64,000 nt of DNA from Bryobacteraceae bacterium (GCA_041394945.1 JAWKHH010000001.1:434001-498000), one strand, 5' to 3'; shown: positions 27,164 to 36,327, counted from the stretch's first letter. Made by a program: numbers and translations. The notes: a model not told the origin generated them from the sequence alone.

Positions 27164-29773
27164 ATGCCGTTTCGTCCTTCCCGCGTGGTTTCCTTCCTGG
27201 CTCTGGCCGCCATGCTCCCCGCGGGCGATTTCGACGCGGCGTCGAAGATCCTCACCGCCCGCTGCGCTGCATGCCACAACGCCAAAGCCAGCGCCGCCGG
27301 GCTCTCCCTCCACTCGCGCGAATCGATCCTTCGCGGAGGCAAGTCCGGACCCGCCGTCATCCCCGGCAATCCCAACGAAAGCGTCCTGCTCTCCATGGTG
27401 TCTTCCGGCCAGATGCCAAAGGCAGGCGCGAAACTTCCGCCGGAAGAGATCGAAACGCTCCGCCAATGGATCGCCGCCGAGACCGCCGAGCCACCCGTCG
27501 CCGAGCGCGACGTTCAGGCCATCCTCGCCGCGAAGTGCTGGGTGTGCCACGGCCGCCGCGACAAGAAGGCCGATCTCGATCTCCGCACACAAGCGTCGAT
27601 GCTCCACGGCGGCAAATCCGGCGCGGCGGTGGTCCCCGGGAACCCCGAAGGCAGCCTGCTCGTCAAGCGCATCGCCGCCCAGGAGATGCCGCCGCCGAAG
27701 CTACAGGAACAGTTCTCCGTGCGCGGACTCACCGACACGGAGTTCGCCAAGGTAAAGCGCTGGATCGCCGATGGCGCCAAACCCGGAGTGGAGCGGCCGG
27801 CGCCCGTGGCCGCGGCCTCTCCGAAAGACTTGGCGTTCTGGTCGTTTCAGCCGCCCAAACGCGCGCCGCTGCCGAAGGCCTACGGCAACCCCATCGACGC
27901 GTTTCTGCCCGCAACTCTCCCGGCCGCCGCGCCGCGCACTCTCCTCCGCCGCGCCTCCCTGGACCTCACCGGCCTGCCACCCACTCCCGAACAGATCGAC
28001 CAATACGACGGCGACTACGACAGGCTGCTCGACACGCTGTTGGACTCGCCGCGATACGGCGAGCACTGGGCGCGGCACTGGCTCGACGCGGTGGGCTACG
28101 CCGATAGCGAGGGTGGCAACAATTCCGACCTCGCGCGGAAGAACGCCTGGCGCTACCGCGACTACGTAATCCGCGCCTTCCAATCCAACAAACCCTACGA
28201 CCGGTTTCTGACCGAACAGATCGCCGGCGACGAGCTATTCGACTATCGCGCCGCCAATCCGCTGACGGACTCACAAATCGATCTGCTCGCGGCCACCGGC
28301 TTCTGGCGCATGGCTCCGGACGGCACCAACTCCACCGAACAGAACTTCGTCCCGGAACGTATGGATGTCATCGCCGGAGAGATCGAAGTGCTCGGCTCCG
28401 CCGTGATGGGCATGTCGGTGGGCTGCGCTCGTTGTCACGACCACAAGTACGATCCGCTTCCCACGCGCGACTACTACCGCCTCGTCGCGATCCTCCTGCC
28501 CGCCTTCGATCCGTTCGCTTGGCTTCCCGGTGAGTTCCCATGCGGCGGCGTCGGCGCGAAGTGCGACGAGAACAACACCCGCTACCTGATCGCCAAAGCG
28601 ACGCCCGAGTACGAATCCGTCGTCGCCCACAACCAGCCGATCGACGCCCGAATTGGCGAGCTCGAAACCCGCCTCCGCGCCCTCGACAAAACCGCTGCGG
28701 ATTTCAAGAAGAACAAAGCCGCTATCGATGACCAGATCCGCAAGGAGAAGGCGAAGCGAAAAGATCCGCCGCTCATCCGCGCCCTGTTCGATCTCGGCCC
28801 CGAACCGCCGCCCGCCCGGATTCTGTTGCGTGGAGACTCCGCCACGCCCGGTCCTTTGGTCGCTCCCGGACCGCCGGCCGTGATGAGCGCGTCCGTTCCC
28901 GAGTACCACGTCGATCCGCTCCCGTATTCCTCCGGACGCCGCTTGGCCTTTGCGAAGTGGCTCACGCACCCCAATCATCCGCTCACCGCCCGCGTGATGG
29001 TGAACCGCATCTGGCAGCACCACTTCGGCACGGGCCTGGTGAGCACCCCCGGAAATTTCGGACGCATGGGCGCCGCTCCAGACAACCAGCCCCTGCTCGA
29101 TTGGCTCGCCACCGAGTTCGTGCGCACCGGGTGGGATATCAAGGCGATGCACCGGCTCGTGATGAACTCCGCCGCCTACCGCCAGAAGAGCGGTCAGGGC
29201 GGCTTTCCGCTCCGCCGCCTCGACGCCGAATCGATTCGCGACAGTATCCTGCAGGTCGCCGGGCGCTTGGACGCGACGCAGTTCGGCCTGCCCGATCCGG
29301 TGACGCAGCAGCCCGACGGCGAAGTCGTCGCCGCCAGCCTGCGCCGAAGCATCTATGTGCAGCAGCGTCGCACCAGGCCCATGTCCCTGCTCGAAACCTT
29401 CGATCAGCCTTTCATGAATCCCAACTGCGTGAAACGCGGCCAGTCCGTCGTTTCGTCGCAAGCGCTGCACTTGATGAACAGCGATCTGGTGAGGGAGAAC
29501 GCCCGGTACATGGCGGGCCGCATCGCGGACGCGGTGGGCGACGATCCGGCCGCGCAGATCCAACGCGCCTACCTCCTCGCCCTCGGCCGCCCGCCGTCGC
29601 CGGAAGAGCGCCAACTCGCGGTCGACACCGTGAATCGCCTCGTCCCCGAGTGGCGCCGCAAGCTTGAGTCGGAGTTGCCGGCGGAGCCGATCGCCGGGCG
29701 CGCCCGCTGGCTCGCCTTGGCCAGCATCTGCCACACGTTGCTCAACTCGGCCGAATTCCTGTACGTTGACTGA
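27164..29773 (+). CDS. DUF1549/DUF1553 protein with two cytochrome c-like (PSCyt1) haem motifs
   Basis: An 869-residue exported protein with a signal peptide at the ATG at 27164 (VVSFLALAAMLPAGDF). Two c-type haem sites occur: CAACH at 34-38 and CWVCH at 125-129. The DUF1549 domain follows (YGEHWARHWLDAVGYADSEG), then the DUF1553 domain in the C-terminal third (YSSGRRLAFAKWLTHPNHPL, NRIWQHHFGTGL). The family is common in Planctomycetes, Verrucomicrobia and Acidobacteria. It is always paired with DUF1501 proteins, as here, and its role is unknown; links to polysaccharide degradation have been proposed. The nine-base gap to the next gene indicates an operon. Confidence 0.93.
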   Translation: MPFRPSRVVSFLALAAMLPAGDFDAASKILTARCAACHNAKASAAGLSLHSRESILRGGKSGPAVIPGNPNESVLLSMVSSGQMPKAGAKLPPEEIETLRQWIAAETAEPPVAERDVQAILAAKCWVCHGRRDKKADLDLRTQASMLHGGKSGAAVVPGNPEGSLLVKRIAAQEMPPPKLQEQFSVRGLTDTEFAKVKRWIADGAKPGVERPAPVAAASPKDLAFWSFQPPKRAPLPKAYGNPIDAFLPATLPAAAPRTLLRRASLDLTGLPPTPEQIDQYDGDYDRLLDTLLDSPRYGEHWARHWLDAVGYADSEGGNNSDLARKNAWRYRDYVIRAFQSNKPYDRFLTEQIAGDELFDYRAANPLTDSQIDLLAATGFWRMAPDGTNSTEQNFVPERMDVIAGEIEVLGSAVMGMSVGCARCHDHKYDPLPTRDYYRLVAILLPAFDPFAWLPGEFPCGGVGAKCDENNTRYLIAKATPEYESVVAHNQPIDARIGELETRLRALDKTAADFKKNKAAIDDQIRKEKAKRKDPPLIRALFDLGPEPPPARILLRGDSATPGPLVAPGPPAVMSASVPEYHVDPLPYSSGRRLAFAKWLTHPNHPLTARVMVNRIWQHHFGTGLVSTPGNFGRMGAAPDNQPLLDWLATEFVRTGWDIKAMHRLVMNSAAYRQKSGQGGFPLRRLDAESIRDSILQVAGRLDATQFGLPDPVTQQPDGEVVAASLRRSIYVQQRRTRPMSLLETFDQPFMNPNCVKRGQSVVSSQALHLMNSDLVRENARYMAGRIADAVGDDPAAQIQRAYLLALGRPPSPEERQLAVDTVNRLVPEWRRKLESELPAEPIAGRARWLALASICHTLLNSAEFLYVD

Positions 29774-29782
29774 GGTGCCCCC

Positions 29783-31186
29783 ATGCAGACCCGCCGCGAT
29801 TTCTTCTCCCGCATCTCCGATGGCCTCATGGGCGCCGCACTCGCGAATCTGTTTGCCGAGGATCTCGCCGCCACGTCCCGGCTCTACGATCTGACGCCGA
29901 AGAAGCCCCATCACGCGCCCAAGGCAAAGGCCGTGATTCAACTTTTCCAGAACGGCGGCCCAAGCCAGGTCGATCTGTTCGACTACAAGCCGGCGCTCGA
30001 GAAGTACGCCGGCCAGCCGCCGAGTCGCGACCTCGCCGCTGAAGTCCGCGCCGTCCGTGAGACCGGCGGCTTGATGCCCTCGCCCTACAAGTTCGCGCGT
30101 CATGGACAATCGGGCCTGGAGATCTCGGAAATGCTTCCGCATCTGGCCGGCGTCGCCGACGAGATCACCGTCGTCCGGTCCATGTTCACAACGCACCTGG
30201 CCCACGAAGCTGCTTTGTTTCTCATGCACGGCGGACGCATCCTGCCCACACGGCCGTCGCTCGGCTCATGGATCGTCTACGGCCTCGGTTCGGAGAATCG
30301 CAACCTGCCGGCCTACGTCGTGCTTGACGATCCAAAGGGCCCGCCGATCAACTTCATTCAGAACTGGCAATCCGGCTGGCTGCCGGCCGTCTACCAGGGA
30401 ACCCGCGTGCGATCGGAAGGGTCCGCGATCCTCAACCTGCGCGCCCGGCAGGAGGACCCGCCCGCCATCGTCGATCTCGGCCGCAGCCTCCTCCATCGCA
30501 TGGACGCCGCCCATCGCGACCTTCATCCCGGCAACGTCGAATTGGAAGCCCGCATCGCCAACTACGAACTCGCCGCGCGCATGCAGATGGAAGCCACCGA
30601 CGCGCTCGATCTTTCCAAGGAAAGCGAAGCCACGCGAGAAGCCTACGGAATGAACAACGAACGCACGGCCTCGTATGGCACTCGCTGTCTGATGGCCCGG
30701 CGGCTGGTGGAACGCGGCGTGCGCCTCGTCCAGATCTACATCGAGCAGCAGATCTGGGACAACCACAACCGCATCCGCGAAGGGCTCGATTACGCCTGCG
30801 GCAAGACCGATCAACCCTCCGCCGCGCTCGTGCGGGATCTCAAAGAACGTGGACTCCTGGACGACACGCTCGTCGTCTGGGGCGGCGAGTTCGGCCGCCT
30901 CCCCATCGCGCAGAGTCCGGGAGCCACCGCTGGTCGCGACCACGGGCCCTCCGGCTTTAGTCTCTGGATGGCCGGCGGCGGCTTGAAGCGGGGCTTCGCC
31001 TACGGATCAACCGATGAGATCGGCTACCGTGCCGCCGAGAACAAAGTCAGCGTACACGATTTCCACGCCACCGTTCTCCACCTGCTCGGGATGAGTCACC
31101 GCGACCTCACCTTCGAACGCGAGGGCCGCAGCGAGCGCATCACGGACGAGTTCCCGGCGCGCGTTGTGCACGAAATCATCGCCTGA
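29783..31186 (+). CDS. DUF1501-domain protein (sulfatase-like fold), Tat-exported
   Basis: A 467-residue protein. The N-terminus MQTRRDFFSRISDGLMGAAL is a twin-arginine signal. The DUF1501 body has the segments IQLFQNGGPSQVDLFDYKP, TVVRSMFTTHLAHEAALFLM and DDTLVVWGGEFGRLPIAQSP, and near the C-terminus VSVHDFHATVLHLLGMSHRD. The fold is related to alkaline phosphatase/sulfatase enzymes, so a hydrolase acting in the periplasm is plausible, but no substrate is known. It forms an operon with the preceding DUF1549/DUF1553 gene. Confidence 0.93.
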   Translation: MQTRRDFFSRISDGLMGAALANLFAEDLAATSRLYDLTPKKPHHAPKAKAVIQLFQNGGPSQVDLFDYKPALEKYAGQPPSRDLAAEVRAVRETGGLMPSPYKFARHGQSGLEISEMLPHLAGVADEITVVRSMFTTHLAHEAALFLMHGGRILPTRPSLGSWIVYGLGSENRNLPAYVVLDDPKGPPINFIQNWQSGWLPAVYQGTRVRSEGSAILNLRARQEDPPAIVDLGRSLLHRMDAAHRDLHPGNVELEARIANYELAARMQMEATDALDLSKESEATREAYGMNNERTASYGTRCLMARRLVERGVRLVQIYIEQQIWDNHNRIREGLDYACGKTDQPSAALVRDLKERGLLDDTLVVWGGEFGRLPIAQSPGATAGRDHGPSGFSLWMAGGGLKRGFAYGSTDEIGYRAAENKVSVHDFHATVLHLLGMSHRDLTFEREGRSERITDEFPARVVHEIIA

Positions 31187-31220
31187 ACAGAAGCCGGCTT
31201 GGCCCCGTCGCCCTGTCGGC

Positions 31221-31622
31221 CTATTTCACTGGAGAGGCGAAACTGGCCTCGCCCAGCAGGACTTCCGCCCACGCGCAATACACCTGCACCTTCGCAATGT
31301 CCTTCACGTACGACGGAACCGCGATCTGCCGTTTCTCCCCGCCCTTGATCTTGAACGCGTCCAGCGTATAGACGTTGCCCTTGCTGTCGACAGCGCGCCA
31401 TGTTGGCGCCGGGGTATCCGGCGTCCTGAAATCCTCGGTGACCTTGAGCACGGACTTTCCGTCCTGCACGAAATGGATCGCCATCCCCGTGTTGGCCTTG
31501 GCGCCCTGGAACTGGCTTGTGCGGTGCTCAGCCTGATGCTGGTTGTCCCGAGCGGCGCTGCCGGCGGCGACCATCAGCCCGGCCACTGCAAGGACGGGCA
31601 AAAGCTTCGTTGCGTAGTTCAT
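31221..31622 (-). CDS. Small exported protein, probable DM13 domain
   Basis: A 133-residue protein with a signal peptide (LLPVLAVAGLMVAAGSAA). The remainder resembles DM13: an SGxA-like start (SQFQGAKANTGMAIHFVQDG), then KSVLKVTEDFRTPDTPAPTW and, near the end, VQVYCAWAEVLLGEASF. DM13 domains have been proposed to have an electron-transfer or redox role, with a conserved Cys. The start at 31622 lies one base after the stop of the VOC gene, and its ribosome binding site AGGAGA is inside that gene's end. It is the last gene of the MIP-GMC-VOC operon. The family call is moderate, since it rests on pattern only. Confidence 0.65.
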   Translation of the reverse strand: MNYATKLLPVLAVAGLMVAAGSAARDNQHQAEHRTSQFQGAKANTGMAIHFVQDGKSVLKVTEDFRTPDTPAPTWRAVDSKGNVYTLDAFKIKGGEKRQIAVPSYVKDIAKVQVYCAWAEVLLGEASFASPVK

Positions 31623-31623
31623 T

Positions 31624-32643
31624 CTATTTTCTCCTATGTGGTTCGAACATGACTTCCTCCGCGACCATGACGGCATGGCCATCCGGATCGCGAACAAGAA
31701 CCGACTTCCGGAAGCCCGCGCGGGCATCCGGCATCTCGACAACACCGCTCGAAACGAACGCCGCCTTTTGATCGCGCAGGCGTTCCGCCGTCGAAGCCGC
31801 TTCGCCGGTTCGAAAGCGAGTGTGCCAGTGAACCAGATCGTTCGGCATGCTTCCGGCAGGAAACGGACGGCCTCCGGAAGGGGCCAGATACTGCAGAAAC
31901 TCAACGCCAGGGCCGGAATCAGCGCGCATCCCGCGGATCCGGAGGCGCGCGCCGAACACGTTGTTCAGCCGCTCCTGCTCCGGACCGTGGTTCTCACTGT
32001 CCCCCGCCACGTGCATCCCCAGCGCCTCGCTGTAGAACTTCGTGCTCGCCTCCATATCCGAAATCACGATCGCGGTGTGATCGATTCCGAGAAATAGCGG
32101 CTCGGACTTGCCGTGCCAGCGAGCCTCGCCTTTACCGTCGGGAAATGAAATGATTTCCAGAAAATGGCCATCGGGATCCCTGAAATAGAACGCCTGAATT
32201 CCGGCTGCGGTCGGATTCCACGCCGGGAGCGACTGGGGAGCCGGGGAGGCGTGCCGCACGTTGTGAGCGCGGAGATGACGGTACGCGCGGTCCATATCGC
32301 CGGTGACGATGGCGATGTGCTGGAACCACAAGTCGTTGCCCCGCGAATCATCGGGGAAAGCGCGCCCGTGGGGCGTCAGATACTCGGTGAGTTCCAGGAA
32401 CTCAGCGCCGAGCCGCAGGCGGGCGGTCCGTATCCGCGCGCCGAATACACCGGTGGCGTGTTCGATGGCGTCGCCGTGGGTCTCGAAGTCCGAGACCTTC
32501 TCGAAGCCAAGAACCTGCAAGTAGAATTCGAGAGAACGATCCAGGTTCGAAACCGTCATCCCGATGGAGTCGACAGCCGTAACCGGCCTGCCGCCCGCCG
32601 TCAGGACTGACGCGGTAAGGATCAGAAAGATTCGCCGGAGCAT
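31624..32643 (-). CDS. Exported protein with two VOC (glyoxalase-like) domains
   Basis: A 339-residue protein. A signal peptide (RRIFLILTASVLTAGGRP) is followed by two VOC modules. The first runs from VDSIGMTVSNLDRSLEFYLQ to AFYFRDPDGHFLEIISFPDG. The second runs from GIDHTAIVISDMEASTKFYS to VLVRDPDGHAVMVAEEV. VOC proteins are metal-dependent lyases, isomerases or dioxygenases; the His and Glu metal positions appear present (IDHTAIV, HFLEI) but the reaction cannot be assigned. Export is unusual for glyoxalases. It lies seven bases after the GMC gene in the same operon. Confidence 0.85.
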   Translation of the reverse strand: MLRRIFLILTASVLTAGGRPVTAVDSIGMTVSNLDRSLEFYLQVLGFEKVSDFETHGDAIEHATGVFGARIRTARLRLGAEFLELTEYLTPHGRAFPDDSRGNDLWFQHIAIVTGDMDRAYRHLRAHNVRHASPAPQSLPAWNPTAAGIQAFYFRDPDGHFLEIISFPDGKGEARWHGKSEPLFLGIDHTAIVISDMEASTKFYSEALGMHVAGDSENHGPEQERLNNVFGARLRIRGMRADSGPGVEFLQYLAPSGGRPFPAGSMPNDLVHWHTRFRTGEAASTAERLRDQKAAFVSSGVVEMPDARAGFRKSVLVRDPDGHAVMVAEEVMFEPHRRK

Positions 32644-32650
32644 AGCTGGG

Positions 32651-34207
32651 TTACATCCTTTCGAGAATGCGGTCGCCCACGCGAATTGCGTTGGCCATAA
32701 TCGTCAGCGCGGGGTTTACGGCGGCGCTCGAGGGGAAGATGCTGCCGTCAACGACGTACAGATTGGCCACGTCATGGGCGCGGCAATCGGCGTTCAGCGC
32801 GGAAGTGGCGGGATCGGCGCCGAATCGGACGGTCCCGTTCTGGTGCGCAACGCCGGCCAGCGGAATCCGCTGCCCGAGGTACAGGTTTCGAGCGAACAAG
32901 CCCTGGTGGCATTCGTGTCCGTGAACAACGCATTTCGACTGCTGGTTGAGCAGGTGCTTCAGAGTGTCGATGAGGCGCTGGTGGCCGGCTTCGTTATTGG
33001 GCTTGTAAGTGAGGACGATGTTTCCGTCGCGGTCGAGTGTGACGCGGTTGTCCGGGTCCGGCAGGTCTTCGGAAGTGAGCCAGAAGTCGATGGAGTGGTT
33101 GGCCATCAGGTCGAGGGTAAAACCGGGAGCGATGGCCGGCGCGCCCGCCTTGAGCGTTGCTCCGTCGAGCTTGCCGACGAACGAGATATGCCCCATCGGG
33201 TAGTCAAAGCCGGGTCCGCCGAAATAGTAGTCGTTCACCGACAAGGTTTTCTGAAACACCGTGTTGTTGGGGCACTTCGACACGGCCATCAGAACGGAGT
33301 TGGTGTGGCCCATGTAGTGGCGGCCCACAACGCCCGAGGAGTTGGCGAGCCCTTGCGGGTGGGAATCGTTGGCCGAGCGGAGTAGGAGCGCCGCGGAGTT
33401 GATGGCGCCACAGGCGACGACGATGATCCCGGCCGAATATGTTTCGCCGTTGACCGTCACCCCGGTTGCCTCCCGGCCGCTGGCGCCGGTTTCAATCCGG
33501 TCCACCTTTGCGTTCGTCTTGAGGTGCACGTTCGGATATCCAAGCGCCTTGTCGACGCCGAGCACCTGGGCGTCTGCCTTGGCGAACAGCAGGCAGGGAA
33601 AGCCGTCGCACGTGTTGCAGCGGATGCAGGCGCTCGAGTTAGGAGACGCCTCGTTCAAACGGATGCCGAGCGGTGTATGGAAGGGGCGCAGGCCATGGGC
33701 TGCGAAGTCGTCACTGAGCATCTGCATGCGCGGTTCGTGGCTCACCGCCGGGTACGGATAGGGACCCGAGGCTTCGGGTTCGGTGGGATCCTCGCCGCGG
33801 TTGCCGTGGACGTTATAAATCTCTTCGGCCTGATCGTAGTAGGGCGCGAGATCCTCGTATCCGATGGGCCACGCCGGGGAGACGCCGCCGTGATGTCGTA
33901 CGACGCCGAAGTCCTGGCGCCGGAGCCGGAATAAGGCGGCGCCGTAGAACTTCGTGTTTCCTCCCACGCAATAGTTTGTATGCGGATGCAGCTCGCCGCC
34001 ATTGCCGTCGCGCCACACCTCCTTCGTCTGATACTTACCCTGAAAGTTGACGGCATGCGAATTCCAGTTGTCCTTCTCCCGCGGCACGTAGTCACCGCGT
34101 TCGAGCAGCAGGATTCGCTTGCCGGACGGCGCCAGCTTCTGGGCGAGCGTCCCGCCGCCGGCTCCGGTGCCGATGATGATCACGTCATATTGATGGTTCG
34201 GGCTCAT
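32651..34207 (-). CDS. GMC-family FAD-dependent oxidoreductase
   Basis: A 518-residue flavoenzyme. The ATG at 34207 overlaps the stop of the MIP channel gene as ATGA and has GGAGA upstream. The FAD dinucleotide motif is DVIIIGTGAGGGTLAQKLAP. The C-terminal GMC segment carries VDGSIFPSSAAVNPALTIMA, with the catalytic His region at LAGVAHQNGTVRFGADP. A cysteine cluster CIRCNTCDGFPC at mid-protein is typical of one bacterial branch and may bind metal. It should oxidise an alcohol, polyol or sterol to a carbonyl with an unknown electron acceptor. No export signal is seen. Confidence 0.92.
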   Translation of the reverse strand: MSPNHQYDVIIIGTGAGGGTLAQKLAPSGKRILLLERGDYVPREKDNWNSHAVNFQGKYQTKEVWRDGNGGELHPHTNYCVGGNTKFYGAALFRLRRQDFGVVRHHGGVSPAWPIGYEDLAPYYDQAEEIYNVHGNRGEDPTEPEASGPYPYPAVSHEPRMQMLSDDFAAHGLRPFHTPLGIRLNEASPNSSACIRCNTCDGFPCLLFAKADAQVLGVDKALGYPNVHLKTNAKVDRIETGASGREATGVTVNGETYSAGIIVVACGAINSAALLLRSANDSHPQGLANSSGVVGRHYMGHTNSVLMAVSKCPNNTVFQKTLSVNDYYFGGPGFDYPMGHISFVGKLDGATLKAGAPAIAPGFTLDLMANHSIDFWLTSEDLPDPDNRVTLDRDGNIVLTYKPNNEAGHQRLIDTLKHLLNQQSKCVVHGHECHQGLFARNLYLGQRIPLAGVAHQNGTVRFGADPATSALNADCRAHDVANLYVVDGSIFPSSAAVNPALTIMANAIRVGDRILERM

Positions 34208-34974
34208 GTCATTTCTCCGTGGCGGCAGCGGAAGATGCATCGCCGCTTGTTGTGGTGGTGGAGTTTGGCGCAGAAGACGCCGTCGGCTCCTTTCGCCAGC
34301 CGGAAGACCGCGGCTGCGAAAAGCATTCCCAACGGCGGCGCCGTGAAGTAGATCCAGATCTGGCTCCAGTCCTCGGCGGCGAAGCCGGATCCGAAACTCC
34401 GGGCCGGATTCATGCTCATCCCGGATAGAGGGCTCTCGACAACGATGTAGACCGCGACGAGCGCCGAAGCCACAGTAGGCGTCCAGCGCGACCAGGCGGC
34501 GCGATTCGACACCACGAGAACCGCCAGCATCAGCCCTCCGGAGATCACGAACTCGGCGGCGAATGCCGTGGCGGTTCCGGAGGGCCCCGGCACGGTGACC
34601 ACGTAGTTCACAGCCGAGTGCGCCAGGGGCGGACCAACCAGCCCGTGAGCAAGCGACACGCCGGCTGTTCCGCCGAGGAACTGAAAGAACACGTAGAAGG
34701 CTGCCGTTGTCCCATCCAGCCGGCCAAGCGTCCAATAGGCAAGCGTGAACGCCGGGTTCATGTGCGCTCCGGAACTCTGGCCCATCGGCGAATGGATGAT
34801 CAGCAGCGCGGTGAGGCCCATCGCCGCCCCCATCACGCCGCGCCGTGGCAGGGGATCTTCGAGCCATTGGTACGCCGGGGAGTTCGGGTGTCCGAGGATC
34901 GTGCCGAACACGCAGGCCGACAGCATGAACAGCCCGAGGTTGATCGCCTCCATGAAGTATTCGCGTTTGGGCAC
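34204..34974 (-). CDS. MIP-family channel (aquaporin/glycerol facilitator-like)
   Basis: A 256-residue channel with six TM segments and both NPA motifs: SGAHMNPAFTLAYW and SGMSMNPARSFGSG. The start is uncertain. I propose the GTG at 34974 (PKREYFMEAINLGLFMLSAC); an ATG at 34953 would also give a full channel, and an ATG at 35070 would overlap the divergent gene. Its stop overlaps the GMC oxidoreductase start (ATGA), so the channel and enzyme are co-translated. This suggests that it admits a small neutral substrate such as glycerol or another polyol (inference). Confidence 0.88.
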   Translation of the reverse strand: MPKREYFMEAINLGLFMLSACVFGTILGHPNSPAYQWLEDPLPRRGVMGAAMGLTALLIIHSPMGQSSGAHMNPAFTLAYWTLGRLDGTTAAFYVFFQFLGGTAGVSLAHGLVGPPLAHSAVNYVVTVPGPSGTATAFAAEFVISGGLMLAVLVVSNRAAWSRWTPTVASALVAVYIVVESPLSGMSMNPARSFGSGFAAEDWSQIWIYFTAPPLGMLFAAAVFRLAKGADGVFCAKLHHHNKRRCIFRCRHGEMT

Positions 34975-35049
34975 GACGGCCTGATCGCCGAAACCTCGCG
35001 GCTTATTCCGGAATAATTCCCACGGCGCGGCGGATCCATGGAGAAGACC

Positions 35050-35583
35050 ATGCACAGCACCCAAATCCATAAACAGGACCCGCCGAACCGGTTGGCCCGC
35101 GTAAATGCGGCTCTCCTGGACGATGCAGAAGCGCTGATCGGCACCTTGGACGAATCCGCGTACGGGACCATCGGCGGGCAAATTCGGCACATCGTCGAGT
35201 TCTACGAATGCTTTTTCGAGGGGCTTGCCGGGCGCTGTGTCGACTATGACGCGCGGCGGCGGGACCCTTCGATCGAGAAAAGCCGATTGACGGCGCGCGG
35301 CCGGATCGCCGCCCTGCGTGTGCGGCTGGAGGAGGTTCCGCGAATCGATATGGAGATTCTCGTTCGCGCCGAGGACTCAGCGATGAACGAGTTTCCGGAC
35401 CCGCCGCTGCGATCCTCGGCGGGACGGGAACTTCAGTCGCTCGCCAGCCACACGGTGCACCACTTCGCCGTGATCGCCCTCCTGCTTCGGTCGCTCGGCA
35501 TCCAAACGCGCGACGGCTTCGGTGTGGCTCCGTCAACCTTGCGTCATCGCGAAGCACAATCGGCGCGCAGTGAGGCGGCATAG
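35050..35583 (+). CDS. DinB-like four-helix-bundle protein
   Basis: A 177-residue protein. I chose the ATG at 35050 because GGAG lies six bases upstream; an in-frame ATG at 35038 is the alternative. The DinB/YfiT pattern is visible: helices with GTIGGQIRHIVEFYECFF (first metal His) and, near the C-terminus, LASHTVHHFAVIALLLRSLG with a further His pair. Members are metal-dependent thiol transferases or of unknown role. It starts a plus-strand operon with the NRDE gene, one base away, and the DedA/ATP-grasp gene. Confidence 0.75.
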   Translation: MHSTQIHKQDPPNRLARVNAALLDDAEALIGTLDESAYGTIGGQIRHIVEFYECFFEGLAGRCVDYDARRRDPSIEKSRLTARGRIAALRVRLEEVPRIDMEILVRAEDSAMNEFPDPPLRSSAGRELQSLASHTVHHFAVIALLLRSLGIQTRDGFGVAPSTLRHREAQSARSEAA

Positions 35584-35584
35584 T

Positions 35585-36316
35585 GTGTGCACCGTAAGCT
35601 GGATTCATCGGGAGGACGGTTACTTGCTGCTGTGTAACCGGGACGAGTTGCTGACACGGGTCGCCTCGTCGGATCCGGAGGTGCGTCTGGCCCGGGGCAT
35701 CCGCGTGCTTGCTCCCGTCGACGGCGGCCGCGGTGGAAGCTGGATCGCATCCAACGAACTCGGGCTCTCGGTCTGCCTGCTGAACGGAACGGCCATGACA
35801 GGGCGTGCCGCGCGAGTGCGCGAGGCGCCCACGGTAAGCCGGGGAACGGTGCTCATGAATCTGGCGGGTGCGCAATCCCTTGGCGAATTGCGCGAATGGA
35901 TTCGCGCTGCGGAGTTCCAGAGCGTCGCGCCGTTCACAGTGGCGGCGATTCAGCCGGGCAAGCCGGCGGCGATCTTCGAGTGGAACGGCGGTGAACTCGC
36001 GGAGGATCTGGATGGGGAACGGCATATGCCGTTAGTGTCGTCTTCCTTCGCGGCCGGTTCGGTTCGCGAATGGCGTCGGCGGGAGTTCCGGCGGATGGCC
36101 GGAAGGGGCATTGATGACGCCGTCCTGTACGCGTTTCACGAAAGTCACCGCGGCGGGCCAAGCGCCTACTCAACTTGCATGCACCGGCCTGGGGCGGCAA
36201 CCGTGAGCTTTAGTTCGGTGGAAGTCTCGCGCGCGTCGATCGCCTTTTCTTTCGCGGCTCACGCGCCTTGCCGCATTGCGCCCGGTGCCTGTGTAGGACT
36301 GGCGCGGGCGAACTGA
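35585..36316 (+). CDS. NRDE (TANGO2-like) family protein
   Basis: A 243-residue protein starting at the GTG at 35585, which gives the family's N-terminal Cys (MCTVSWIHREDGYLLLCNRD). The name-giving NRDE motif is at residues 18-21, followed by PVDGGRGGSWIASNELGLSV. The N-terminal Cys and Ntn-hydrolase-like fold suggest an amidohydrolase or transfer activity. The family relates to human TANGO2 (haem/lipid homeostasis), and bacterial functions are poorly known. It lies between DinB-like and DedA/ATP-grasp genes, with spacings of 1 and 11 bases, indicating one operon. Confidence 0.88.
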   Translation: MCTVSWIHREDGYLLLCNRDELLTRVASSDPEVRLARGIRVLAPVDGGRGGSWIASNELGLSVCLLNGTAMTGRAARVREAPTVSRGTVLMNLAGAQSLGELREWIRAAEFQSVAPFTVAAIQPGKPAAIFEWNGGELAEDLDGERHMPLVSSSFAAGSVREWRRREFRRMAGRGIDDAVLYAFHESHRGGPSAYSTCMHRPGAATVSFSSVEVSRASIAFSFAAHAPCRIAPGACVGLARAN

Positions 36317-36327
36317 AGGGACGCGCC

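Noticed and set aside
28271..30229. A 652-codon minus-strand open frame across the DUF1553/DUF1501 junction
   Set aside because: It spans two well-supported plus-strand genes and has no motif or ribosome binding site.
34975..35190. A longer N-terminus for the MIP channel from 35190 or 35070
   Set aside because: It would overlap the divergent DinB-like gene and adds sequence without membrane or family character.
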